A stretch of 64,000 nucleotides of DNA, taken from the NCBI GenBank assembly GCA_002450095.1, contig DJYK01000001.1, positions 45,222-109,221 on the forward strand, written 5' to 3'. The notes under the pieces are model-generated. The model saw nothing but the letters and a program-made list of their open reading frames with translations, did no database searches and was not told the DNA's origin. A program made the position numbers and the translations under genes. This document shows, piece after piece, positions 50,094 to 58,041 of this stretch. The stretch comes from Mageeibacillus sp. UBA6980. Its GTDB lineage: Bacteria; Bacillota; Clostridia; Saccharofermentanales; Saccharofermentanaceae. Each line of letters begins with the position of its first letter. Position 1 is the stretch's first letter.

Positions 50094-51677
50094 ATGGATG
50101 ACTATCTCCAAGGTTTAAAGAAATCGGATATTGTCAATCTTGATGATGATGTTTTCAGTTGTATCTGGAAACAGTATGAACGTGTTGTATTAGAAAGTCT
50201 TCTTACTGCGTTTTTGCTTGATTTTATGGTGACAGATGTGTATGGAGGGGATGTTGATACTCTTCATAACGTAAGTCAAATCGGCATAGATCCCAATATG
50301 ACTTATAAGAATGATCACAATGCAAGAAAGTATGCAAGCAGAGGATCATATAGTCATAAGGATGTTGAGGGGTCTAGAACTAATTATCAAAAAATAAAAC
50401 ATGAGGCAAAAATAAAGAATCAGCCCATAAAAGATGCATATGAGGGGAAGACTCTTTCAGTAATATTAAGTAAAAGCAAGGGACGTCCGACAGATAAAAC
50501 TGCAAATCTGGACCATATTGTTGCAGCTAAGACGATCCACGATGATCGTAAAAGAGTCTTGTCAGGTTTAAAGACCAAGGATCTTGCCGACATTGAAGAA
50601 AACCTTGCATGGACAAATGAACATTTAAATAAATCTCTCGGAGATGATAGTAAGGCTAAATATGTCGAAACTCATCCAGAATTGTCTGATCAGACCAAGA
50701 AGAACATGGTCAAATTAGAACAGAAAGCTCAAGCTAAGATGGATAAGGAGATGTTTCAGTATTATTATCTTAATCCTTCTAATCCAAATTGTCGGCAGTT
50801 TTATAAAGATACATTAAAGGCTGCTAAGCAACGTGGGATAGAAATGGGTATCCGACAAGCATTGGGATTTGTATTTGTTGAGGTTTGGTTGGTTACCAAA
50901 AAAGAGGTATCAGCTCTTCCTCCCGGATGCAGTTATTCTGAAATAGCCAATGCTGTTGCAATTGGTATCAAAAACGGTTTTGCCAGTGCACTTTTGAAAT
51001 ACAAAGAGATATTGGCTAAGTTTGGGGAAGGTCTTATTGCTGGAAGTTTGGCAAATCTCGGTACTACTTTGTGTAATGTATTCTTTACCACGAGTAAGCT
51101 TGTAGTAAAAAACATTCGTGAGGTATCTGCTTCTGTCATCAGGTCATCAAGAGTATTGCTTTTAAATCCCGATGAATTGGAGTTAGGTGATAGATTTAAG
51201 ATGTCGGCTGTTATTCTTGCTACCGGAGCTTGTCTGATGGTAGGGACAGCAATTGGTGGCACTATTTCAGAAACTCCGATTGGAAAAATGCCAGTTATAG
51301 GTGATGTGGTTGTGAGATTCTGTTCGACATTGGTAAGTGGTTTGTTGTCTTGTACATTCCTTATATATATGGATAGAAGTGCATTTATCAATGAAGTTGT
51401 AGACAAGATGAATCAGATTCCTACTGAGGTTACTGGTATGAAGGAGCTTTCAATGTATTTGGATCGGTATGCAGCCGAAGTAGCTCGTATTGATATTGAA
51501 CAGTTTGAAAGAGATACTCAAAAATATCAGGATACCGCGATGAGAGTAATCAATTCATCGGATGAACAAGAACTTAATAGTGTTCTCATGGATCTATACA
51601 AATATTTTGACATACCTTGGAAAGGCGATTTTGATGGTTTTATGAGCAATCCCGAGAATCATCTGTCTTTTGAATAA
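50094..51677 (+). CDS. HNH-nuclease domain fused to a membrane domain
   Basis: A 527-residue protein. Residues about 130-185 hold an HNH-type site: ANLDHIVAAKTIHDD (D140, H141, H149) and then EENLAWTNEHLNKSLG (N170, N175, H177, N179), in the order and spacing of HNH nucleases. Residues about 250-450 have several hydrophobic helices (GLIAGSLANLGTTLCNVFF, ILATGACLMVGTAIGG, STLVSGLLSCTFLIYM as separate segments). It starts 12 bases after the SUKH gene. The following two genes are in the same run. It could be a membrane-tethered defence nuclease. A specific known system is not claimed. Confidence 0.75.
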   Translation: MDDYLQGLKKSDIVNLDDDVFSCIWKQYERVVLESLLTAFLLDFMVTDVYGGDVDTLHNVSQIGIDPNMTYKNDHNARKYASRGSYSHKDVEGSRTNYQKIKHEAKIKNQPIKDAYEGKTLSVILSKSKGRPTDKTANLDHIVAAKTIHDDRKRVLSGLKTKDLADIEENLAWTNEHLNKSLGDDSKAKYVETHPELSDQTKKNMVKLEQKAQAKMDKEMFQYYYLNPSNPNCRQFYKDTLKAAKQRGIEMGIRQALGFVFVEVWLVTKKEVSALPPGCSYSEIANAVAIGIKNGFASALLKYKEILAKFGEGLIAGSLANLGTTLCNVFFTTSKLVVKNIREVSASVIRSSRVLLLNPDELELGDRFKMSAVILATGACLMVGTAIGGTISETPIGKMPVIGDVVVRFCSTLVSGLLSCTFLIYMDRSAFINEVVDKMNQIPTEVTGMKELSMYLDRYAAEVARIDIEQFERDTQKYQDTAMRVINSSDEQELNSVLMDLYKYFDIPWKGDFDGFMSNPENHLSFE

Positions 51678-51706
51678 TAAATGGTAATTGGGGAGGGGGT
51701 AGACGA

Positions 51707-52747
51707 ATGCCTTTGCCTTTGATCTTAGGAGTTGGAGCAGCAGTAGCTGCCGCTGGCGGAGTAGGTGCCGGTGTTAATGGCGGAGTCCGTATGAAGATGG
51801 CTGATCGGACGATGAAGCGAGCTATAGCAAAAAGAGATGATGCTCTTTCGACTTTTGAACTTCAAAATTCTGTTACAGCACGCCAGATGGATGATCTTGG
51901 AAGGCTTGAGCTTGATGTATGCGCTCATTTTGAGGATTTCTCGGATGTAATGGAGAAGATACAGGGAAGACCTAAGTTTAAAGATTACACTGACGAAACT
52001 TTACAAATACCGAAATACGATCCTGAGGAATTGAAAAGGGTTTCCGTTGGTGCGGGTCTGTTAATTGGCGGTATAGGTGGAGCTGCGTTGGGAACAGCCG
52101 GAGGTTTTGCTGCTGCGGGTGCTACTACATCTGCCGTTATGGCATTAGGAACTGCTTCTACTGGAACAGCAATCGCTTCTTTAAGCGGAGTCGCAGCTAC
52201 AAATGCTACACTTGCTGCTATTGGAGGTGGAGCTGTAGCTGCAGGCGGTGGTGGAATTGCTCTCGGCACTACTATATTGGGTGTATCGACATTGGGTGTT
52301 GGTCTTTTAGTCGGCGGGGTTATATTCAGTGTGACCGGTTCAAAACTGTCTCATAAGGCAGATGAAGCATACTATCAGGCATTGGAGATCGAAAGACAGG
52401 TCGAGGTTATAAACAAGTATCTTCGAGATCTAAAAGTATGTGCACAGGAGTATCAGATCTTTTTAGAAAAGATTAGGAAAGTATATGAAGACTCCTTCAA
52501 TTCGCTCAAGAGAACGATAATTGAGGAGAATAAGACTGAATGGTCATCCTTTACAACTGAAGAGAGAATTAACACTCAAAACTGCATCCTACTTGTCGGA
52601 CTCTTATACAAGATGTGCCAGGTAAGCTTGGTCATTAAAGATCCGGAAGATCCTGAGAAGAATATAGTCAACATATCAAGTGTGAATGATTGTGTTGATC
52701 AGGTAACAAGAGCACTTGAAGATAAGATAGAAAAGGATGGTGAATAA
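51707..52747 (+). CDS. Glycine/alanine-rich membrane protein with helical flanks
   Basis: A 346-residue protein. A short Gly-rich hydrophobic start (GVGAAVAAAGGVGAGVNGG), an amphipathic helical region (about 25-95) with MDDLGRLELDVCAHFEDFSD, a central Gly/Ala-rich membrane block (about 108-210), and a helical C-terminal region with possible coiled coil (DEAYYQALEIERQVEVINKY in part). No enzyme motif. It lies between the HNH-membrane gene and the TerB-like gene; GGAGGGGG precedes ATG. A pore- or membrane-remodelling role is inferred only. Confidence 0.78.
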   Translation: MPLPLILGVGAAVAAAGGVGAGVNGGVRMKMADRTMKRAIAKRDDALSTFELQNSVTARQMDDLGRLELDVCAHFEDFSDVMEKIQGRPKFKDYTDETLQIPKYDPEELKRVSVGAGLLIGGIGGAALGTAGGFAAAGATTSAVMALGTASTGTAIASLSGVAATNATLAAIGGGAVAAGGGGIALGTTILGVSTLGVGLLVGGVIFSVTGSKLSHKADEAYYQALEIERQVEVINKYLRDLKVCAQEYQIFLEKIRKVYEDSFNSLKRTIIEENKTEWSSFTTEERINTQNCILLVGLLYKMCQVSLVIKDPEDPEKNIVNISSVNDCVDQVTRALEDKIEKDGE

Positions 52748-52748
52748 G

Positions 52749-53150
52749 ATGTTTTTAGACAGACTAAATGATGAGCAAAAAGTGATGTTTTTGGATTTAG
52801 CAGTTTATGCAGCACAGACAAATGGAGTAATTGAAGAATCCGAAAAAAGGATGCTGATGCAGTACTGTAAGGAGATGGGAGTAGCATTTTATGATGTTTC
52901 GGGACTTCATGAACTTGAAGCGGTCAAGAAATGTTTTAGTAATGCAAGTGATGTGATTAAGCGAATCGTAGTTCTTGAACTTCTGGGCCTTTGCAATATA
53001 GACGGGGAGTTTGACAGTATTGAAAGTGCATTCGCTGAAGATTTCAGTAAGGATATTGGAGTATCAGAAGAGGATTACCTAAAGCTTGTGAAGGATATCG
53101 AAGAATACACGACGATACTGAGTATAATCGAAAGTCACATCGCTCCTTAA
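52749..53150 (+). CDS. TerB-like helical protein
   Basis: A 133-residue all-helical protein with the layout of the tellurite-resistance TerB fold: DEQKVMFLDLAVYAAQTNGVIEESEKRML (in part) resembles the TerB acidic metal-binding turn (DGxIxxxE), and IDGEFDSIESAF is the second such turn. TerB proteins occur in stress and phage-defence clusters. The ATG at 52749 lies one base past the upstream stop; ATG at 52737 overlaps it and is the alternative. It ends the six-gene run. Confidence 0.75.
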   Translation: MFLDRLNDEQKVMFLDLAVYAAQTNGVIEESEKRMLMQYCKEMGVAFYDVSGLHELEAVKKCFSNASDVIKRIVVLELLGLCNIDGEFDSIESAFAEDFSKDIGVSEEDYLKLVKDIEEYTTILSIIESHIAP

Positions 53151-53306
53151 TTATTGAGTAGTAAAGACTGATATGTATTGACATAGGTCATTACATATCA
53201 GTTTTAATTAATGTTCATAATTATTCTACAAACAGGTTTGTCAACTCAGTTTTATAATTTAGGAGGGACGAATTTTGTTCACATTCTATTTGTCAGGAGG
53301 AAGATA

Positions 53307-53450
53307 ATGAATTGTCCGAGATGCGGTACTCCTATGAGCGGCGGAGTGTGTCCTGAGTGCGGATTCCCGATTACTTGTTGTTCCGTAGATTCATTGAAGA
53401 TATTAGTAGATACATGGAACTTGCGCAGGCATAATCAAGGGGTGAAGTGA
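53307..53450 (+). CDS. Small zinc-ribbon protein (47 aa)
   Basis: The product begins MNCPRCGTPMSGGVCPECGFPI, with two CxxC pairs that form a zinc ribbon, followed by ITCCSVDSLKILVDTWNLRRHN. Strong AGGAGG precedes the ATG at 53307; an upstream in-frame reading from 53211 is not supported. It sits three bases before the macrodomain gene, so it is probably its partner. Confidence 0.8.
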   Translation: MNCPRCGTPMSGGVCPECGFPITCCSVDSLKILVDTWNLRRHNQGVK

Positions 53451-53453
53451 CAT

Positions 53454-54005
53454 ATGAGTTCGATTGAGATCAGAAAGACAGGCATAACAAAACTAGATAC
53501 GGATGCGGTGGTCAATGCTGCCAATACGGGACTTTGGGAAGGAGGCGGAGTGTGCGGATATATTTTTCGCGATGCCGGCTCCAAGGAGATGACAGAGGCA
53601 TGCCAAAAGATCGGCCATTGTGATGAAGGTTCTGCGGTTATAACTCCAGGGTTCCGGCTTCCGGCAAAATACGTGATTCATGCGGTAGGCCCGAGATGGT
53701 CAGGTGGAGAGCATGATGAACCGAAGCTTTTGTACAGTGCATACGCGAAGTCGTTGCTGCTTGCCAAAGAAAATGATCTGCATTCTATAGGCTTTCCTCT
53801 GATATCTGCGGGGATATTCGGATATCCGGTGGATAAAGCGTGGCAAACGGCTATCAGGGCATGCAATGACTTCATTCAAGATAATCTCGGGTATGATATC
53901 AAGATCGTTTTTGCTGTATTAGATGGCAGGATCCTTGCAACCGGTGAGGAAACGCTCAAGGAAATCGCAGGTTTAAAAGACCGGTCTCGGAACGAAGCCC
54001 GGTAA
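53454..54005 (+). CDS. Macrodomain protein (ADP-ribose binding/hydrolase)
   Basis: A 183-residue macrodomain: GITKLDTDAVVNAANTGLWEGGGVCGYIFRDAG (in parts VVNAANTGLWEGGGVCG) is the ADP-ribose site, AVGPRWSGG and FPLISAGIFGYPVDKAW (GIFGYP) complete it. Family members bind or remove ADP-ribose from proteins, nucleic acids or O-acetyl-ADP-ribose. It follows the zinc ribbon by three bases. In this island it may counter or reverse ADP-ribosylating toxins; inference only. Confidence 0.93.
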   Translation: MSSIEIRKTGITKLDTDAVVNAANTGLWEGGGVCGYIFRDAGSKEMTEACQKIGHCDEGSAVITPGFRLPAKYVIHAVGPRWSGGEHDEPKLLYSAYAKSLLLAKENDLHSIGFPLISAGIFGYPVDKAWQTAIRACNDFIQDNLGYDIKIVFAVLDGRILATGEETLKEIAGLKDRSRNEAR

Positions 54006-54006
54006 G

Positions 54007-54105
54007 GTGAAGCAGATATTCGACAGTTTTCTGAGGTCAGTGGCGGCACTTGATGATTTTGAGAATCGCGATGCCGCGGAAGTCATCCTGTGGAGAACAC
54101 ACTAA
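54007..54105 (+). CDS. Mini-ORF after the macrodomain gene (32 aa)
   Basis: Starting at GTG one base after the macrodomain stop, the frame gives KQIFDSFLRSVAALDDFENR and ends VILWRTH. It reads like a helical extension rather than noise, and could be the former C-terminal end of the macrodomain protein separated by a frameshift. No ribosome site beyond AAGG. Confidence 0.35.
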   Translation: MKQIFDSFLRSVAALDDFENRDAAEVILWRTH

Positions 54106-54185
54106 AGCCGAAAGCAGGGTAATCAATAAGTTTAATCTGTTTAATGTTTAATCGGCTATGCTGAAAATTAAAAACACGAAATCTG

Positions 54186-54214
54186 TTGATAATTCTCATA
54201 TTCGATAGTATACT
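54186..54214 (+). promoter_or_regulatory. Promoter of the AbiL-like ATPase gene
   Basis: TTGATA (54186-54191), exactly 17 bases, TATACT (54209-54214), 54 bases before the ATG at 54269. Confidence 0.7.
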
Positions 54215-54268
54215 GATCGAAATGGGAATTAACAACGTAAAATCCGTTTTTAAATTGGAGGTATTTTA

Positions 54269-55423
54269 ATGAAGCTTCTGAGAATTACAGCTGACGAGTT
54301 ACCGCTTTTTAAGGAAAAACTTGATATATGCTTTTATGCCCAGCAGAGAGTATCAGAGGACCAGAAAAGAATCCTTTATCCCTTGTTTTCAAATATATAT
54401 ATGAATCCGGCTAATGGATTTATTGGAATTAACGCTTCAGGAAAGACATCTGTTTTAAAGGTTATACTTCTGTCGCTGGGAATACTTAATAATGAGCCAA
54501 TTAATCACATAGAAACCAAAGACATTTTGGGAGATGCGCAAAAGACGGTTTTAAACATCTTTTTTTTCTCAGAATCAAAGAAGGAGATATGTCGTCTTGA
54601 AACTATGATTACTTCGAGGCGGACAAAGACGGAGGGGATTGTATATAGTATCCTGTCAGAAAGCTTATGGTCGAAGAAAGCTGATGAGGTGATAACTCGT
54701 AAGACGTTACTGGATTTTGATGGAAAGGATCCTGTTATACTCAGAAGCGGACAGGAGGATTTCCTGTCAGATGATGTCAGCATTATGATCGCCCGTAATA
54801 AGAAGACCGGGGAAAATATGAGGGTAGTAAATTTGCTGCAATTCACTAACGTCAATGTGCTTCCTTTTTCTGACAATATACCTGCAGAGGTCATTACCTA
54901 TTTGGATCCGACTGTTGAAAGTCTGCGGTTTGACGAAAAGGATCAAAAATCGGTAATTCGCTTAAAGTTCAAAGGGAAAGAAGAAATCGTGATGAATAAT
55001 CCGATGCAACTAAATAATTATTTGTCTTCCGGTACCGTAAAGGGTATGATCACGTTTACGTTGGCCCAGGAAGTGTTACAAAAGGGTGGCTACCTTGTCG
55101 TTGATGAGGTGGAAAACCACTTTAATAAAGAAATCGTAACGACATTAATGCGGTTTTTTATGGATTGTAAGTTGAATAAGAATGGCGGGTCTTTGATTTA
55201 TACAACACACTATCCAGAACTATTGGATGAATATGATAGAAATGACAGTATTTATATAATCAAGAATAGAAACGGGATTACAGTTGAAAACTTGAGTACA
55301 ATTCTGAAAAGGAATGACATAAAAAAGAGCGATGCATATCAGAGCGGATTCCTTGAAGGTACAACTCCAATGTATGATGCGTATATGCGATTGAAAAAAA
55401 GTATGGTCGCAGCGCTTAAGTAG
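54269..55423 (+). CDS. AAA ATPase, AbiLi/RloA-like
   Basis: A 384-residue ABC-type ATPase of the SMC/RecF-like AAA_15/AAA_21 class. Walker A GFIGINASGKTSVLKV, then a large insertion, signature-like LSSGTVKGM, Walker B GGYLVVDEVENHFN and switch LIYTTHYPELLD. Families of this shape pair with a Toprim nuclease (RloB/AbiLii) in abortive-infection systems; here the next ORF opens with the Toprim motif but is cut short. GGAGG precedes ATG. The ATPase is intact and so may be an orphan. Confidence 0.88.
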   Translation: MKLLRITADELPLFKEKLDICFYAQQRVSEDQKRILYPLFSNIYMNPANGFIGINASGKTSVLKVILLSLGILNNEPINHIETKDILGDAQKTVLNIFFFSESKKEICRLETMITSRRTKTEGIVYSILSESLWSKKADEVITRKTLLDFDGKDPVILRSGQEDFLSDDVSIMIARNKKTGENMRVVNLLQFTNVNVLPFSDNIPAEVITYLDPTVESLRFDEKDQKSVIRLKFKGKEEIVMNNPMQLNNYLSSGTVKGMITFTLAQEVLQKGGYLVVDEVENHFNKEIVTTLMRFFMDCKLNKNGGSLIYTTHYPELLDEYDRNDSIYIIKNRNGITVENLSTILKRNDIKKSDAYQSGFLEGTTPMYDAYMRLKKSMVAALK

Positions 55424-55433
55424 GAATCGATCT

Positions 55434-55511
55434 ATGGAATTAGCAAAGTATAAGGCTTGCATATGTGAGGGTTCAGCCGAGAATGCAATCATGGATATTC
55501 TTCTAGATAAT
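55434..55511 (+). pseudogene. Truncated Toprim-type partner (RloB/AbiLii-like)
   Basis: The frame opens MELAKYKACICEGSAENAIM and DILLDN, i.e. the first strand and glutamate of a Toprim domain (ICEGxAExAI). After about 26 residues the similarity ends and the frame enters the antisense of the XRE gene. The remaining domain is lost, so the defence pair is probably dead or relies on a partner elsewhere. Confidence 0.6.
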
Positions 55512-55572
55512 GTTGGATCTTTTGAAAGATTAATAAGATTTCAGGTTGCATGTCTCGACTGTTACATAAAAA

Positions 55573-55917
55573 TCAGTCAGATCCGTGAAGTTCCCTGTAC
55601 AGTTCTAGTATCTGTTCCGCAGCCTTTTTGTCCTGCTTACAGAATTCTACCATTGAATATAGTTCCGGGGACTGCTCCTTGCTTATTACGAGATAATCAG
55701 GTGACATGTCGTCCGTCTGACCTGTAAGATACTCTACAGATGTATTAAAACATCTGGCGATCACTTCTACTGTTTGGATAGAAGGGGTGCGTTCGCCGTA
55801 TTCGTATCGGCAGTATCCTATTTTCGAGAGATTGAGGCGCCTCGAGGCTTCAGCCATCGAGAACCCTGCTCTTTCACGTGCTAACTTAAGTTTTTCCGGT
55901 ACAATCTTTCTTTCCAT
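55573..55917 (-). CDS. XRE-family HTH transcriptional repressor
   Basis: A 114-residue protein with an N-terminal HTH_3 domain: LKLARERAGFSMAEASRRLNLSKIGYCRYEYGERTPSIQTVEVIA (in parts, SMAEASRRLNLSKIGYCRYE is the HTH) and CFNTSVEYLTGQTDD. The C-terminal helix (KKAAEQILELYREL) may dimerise. It is divergent from the RNA ligase gene, and the gap has an inverted repeat over the promoter. A second, broken copy of this gene lies at 59428-59511. Confidence 0.92.
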   Translation of the reverse strand: MERKIVPEKLKLARERAGFSMAEASRRLNLSKIGYCRYEYGERTPSIQTVEVIARCFNTSVEYLTGQTDDMSPDYLVISKEQSPELYSMVEFCKQDKKAAEQILELYRELHGSD

Positions 55918-55934
55918 ACCTAATCACCATAATA

Positions 55935-55963
55935 TTGACGGTAACCAATGGATAACATATAAT
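55935..55963 (+). promoter_or_regulatory. Promoter of the RNA ligase gene
   Basis: TTGACG (55935-55940), 17 bases, TATAAT (55958-55963): near consensus. Confidence 0.75.
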
Positions 55964-55980
55964 GTTAACCGATGGTTACC
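55940..55980. promoter_or_regulatory. Candidate XRE operator
   Basis: Outer inverted repeat GGTAACCA (55940-55947) and TGGTTACC (55973-55980); inside it two related half-sites, GGATAAC and GTTAACC. It covers the -10 box of the RNA ligase promoter and sits in front of the XRE gene, as expected for a repressor that controls both. Confidence 0.65.
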
Positions 55981-56026
55981 GCGTGCTCTACTATAGCAAT
56001 CTTAACAGAAAAGAGGGGATAACGAT

Positions 56027-57073
56027 ATGCGTAAACTTGCCAGTTTACAAAGAATTTGGAAAATTGAGCCTATCGATGGAGCGGATAAAATTGAATTGGC
56101 ATTCGTTCTTGGATGGCAATGTGTTGTCAATAAGGGTCAGTTCAAGCCCATGGATTTTGCTGTGTATTTTGAGATTGACAGTTTTCTTCCGATAAGGCCT
56201 GAATATGAATTCCTCAGAAGTTCAAGTTATCGTAAAACTGATGTAATGGGAGAGGGATTCAGACTTCGTACAATGAGATTCAGAGGACAGACCTCACAGG
56301 GTTTGTTGTTGCCGATAAGTGATTTCGAAGAATTGCCGGATGATATTGAACTTGGTACTGATGTGACGGGTGTTCTTGGCGTTCGGAAGTGGGAGGTTGA
56401 AGAACGAATAACTACCGGAGGAACAATGATCGGAGCTTTGCCATACGATGTTCCTCATACTGATGAGACCAGAGTTCAGGCGGCACCTGAACTGATTCAT
56501 GAGTTTGATGGTATTCGGTACTATATAAGCACCAAGATGGATGGGTCTTCTCATTCAGTAAGTATTGATGAGAATGGATTTCATGTGACAGGGCATAACT
56601 ACGAATATAAGGATGATGGGCTAAGTCCTTTTTATGAGTTTATTAAGAGCAGGGATGTTGAGAAGAAGATGCGCGAGTTTATGAGCATCCACGGCATCAA
56701 TCTATTAACAATACAAGGTGAGTTATGTGCTCCGGGTATTCAGTAGAACAGACTGAAGCTTACCAAGCCGGAATGGTATGTATTTACTGTCAGGGAGGAT
56801 GGCAAGCGAGTAGGTCTTAATAGAATGCTTGATATATGCTCTGAGCTTAGTCTTGAGACTGTTCCGATTGAAGAGATAGATACTGATCTTCCTTCCAAAT
56901 ATCCGACGGTTGAAGCTCTGCTTGCGAGAGCGGACGGTGAGTATCCGCGTGGCGGACGTAAGGAAGGTATAGTAATCAGACCTGTTGAACCTATATATAG
57001 CATGATTGTCAGCGGTTCATTATCAATGAAGGTTGTGAGCAACAAGTATCTGTTGAAGAATCAGAGTGAATGA
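56027..57073 (+). pseudogene. RNA ligase (DRB0094/TIGR02306-like), interrupted by an in-frame TAG
   Basis: A 348-codon frame with one TAG at 56744-56746. Before it: N-terminal OB-type domain (LASLQRIWKIEPIDGADKIE), then ligase motif I STKMDGSS with the nucleophile Lys170 and GELCAPGIQ. After it: NRLKLTKPEWYVF, motif IV KEGIVIRPVE and motif V SMKVVSNKYLLKN, all in the same frame. Ligases of this family join RNA ends. The stop sits where AAG (Lys) would be normal, a single-base change. Either the gene is newly dead, the read has an error, or the codon is read through. Without the second half motifs IV-V are lost. Confidence 0.85.
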
Positions 57074-57086
57074 GATAGGAGAAAGT

Positions 57087-57815
57087 ATGGTTATCCGGGA
57101 ATATGTTGAAGATTATGTAAAGTTTTTTCCTGAACGATGGAGATGGAGTATAAAGTATAGTGTTGAGCAACATGAATTGTATATGTCAACACGCGCTCGA
57201 AGATGTAAGAATAATTACTCCAATTGCGATCTGCTTCCGGATTTTACTTCCATTGAGCGGGATGCAGCTCAGTTTGGATTTTGCAAAGTTGAGTGGACAG
57301 ATTTTTTTGGAATTGTTTGGAAGGGTGAGAAAGGCGTGCACGCCTACGCTGGTGCTCCTGATTATGAAGGAAGTTTATACTATTACAATGACGATGAATG
57401 TTATGAATCTGAATACTGTGTCTCGGATCAATATAATGCTTATGGTAATCAGCCTCCGGCAGATACATATACAAGGATTAATCAGCGCGGAGTCAATCAC
57501 TGGATAGATACTAAGAATGTTGTGGACATTAAGTATTCATATATTGTAGAGAATCATCTTTTTAAGGACACTCATATTGATCTGTTTTATGACGATGGAG
57601 AGAAATTGACTGTATATTCTGAATATACTGAATTGATAAATGGCCTTTTAAGGCATGGGAAAGAGGAGATGGTTAAGAAGGTATTCAAAACAATGAACGA
57701 GCATTTTATCAAATTACGCGATTCAGACAGGGAAGAGGAGCGAGAGTTCTATCCGGGGAAGACAGCAGAAGAAATGTTTCTTGGTACCAAGTCAGAATCC
57801 AAATCGCAAGGATAG
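57087..57815 (+). CDS. Hypothetical protein next to RNA ligase
   Basis: A 242-residue, aromatic- and acidic-rich cytoplasmic protein with no membrane segment. It opens MVIREYVEDYVKFFPERW and has WTDFFGIVWKGEKGVHAY and VVDIKYSYIVENHLF. No family is recognised. ATG at 57087 follows GGAGAAAG; it lies 13 bases past the RNA ligase stop, so they are probably one transcript controlled by the XRE operator. Confidence 0.75.
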   Translation: MVIREYVEDYVKFFPERWRWSIKYSVEQHELYMSTRARRCKNNYSNCDLLPDFTSIERDAAQFGFCKVEWTDFFGIVWKGEKGVHAYAGAPDYEGSLYYYNDDECYESEYCVSDQYNAYGNQPPADTYTRINQRGVNHWIDTKNVVDIKYSYIVENHLFKDTHIDLFYDDGEKLTVYSEYTELINGLLRHGKEEMVKKVFKTMNEHFIKLRDSDREEEREFYPGKTAEEMFLGTKSESKSQG

Positions 57816-57954
57816 TCATTGTCTGGTACAAAACTAATGATTTCGATTCTTAGAATACCATTTATTTTATTATGATTTACACGAGAGAAGAGATGATGGA
57901 GTGATTATTCTAAGAGGATTGAATTATTCTTTAGGTGAGAACAATGATGCTCTC

Positions 57955-57983
57955 TTGACCGTACAACATCCAAATAGTACAAT
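57955..57983 (+). promoter_or_regulatory. Promoter of the AbiE toxin-antitoxin operon
   Basis: TTGACC (57955-57960), 17 bases, TACAAT (57978-57983). Transcription would start at about 57990. The preceding 140 bases after 57815 have no clear gene. Confidence 0.75.
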
Positions 57984-57986
57984 TAA

Positions 57987-58025
57987 GTAAACATAGGCGA
58001 AATCTGTAAAAAGGCCTATGTTTAC
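57987..58025. promoter_or_regulatory. Candidate AbiEi operator (12-bp inverted repeat)
   Basis: Perfect arms GTAAACATAGGC (57987-57998) and GCCTATGTTTAC (58014-58025) with a 15-base spacer, placed at the transcription start. AbiEi antitoxins are known to repress their own promoters through inverted repeats, so it is a good candidate. Confidence 0.7.
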
Positions 58026-58041
58026 TCGAGAGGACTATTCT

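Noticed and set aside
56744..56746. Pyrrolysine or general TAG recoding
   Set aside because: Nearby genes (for example those ending at 48425, 55423 and 61729) use TAG as their normal stop, and no pyl genes are in the window. It stays possible only as local readthrough.
57892..57990. Possible nucleotidyltransferase start (MIYTREEMME) and a short frame after it
   Set aside because: Only ten codons before a stop; the resemblance to MNT-type starts is too short to support a call.
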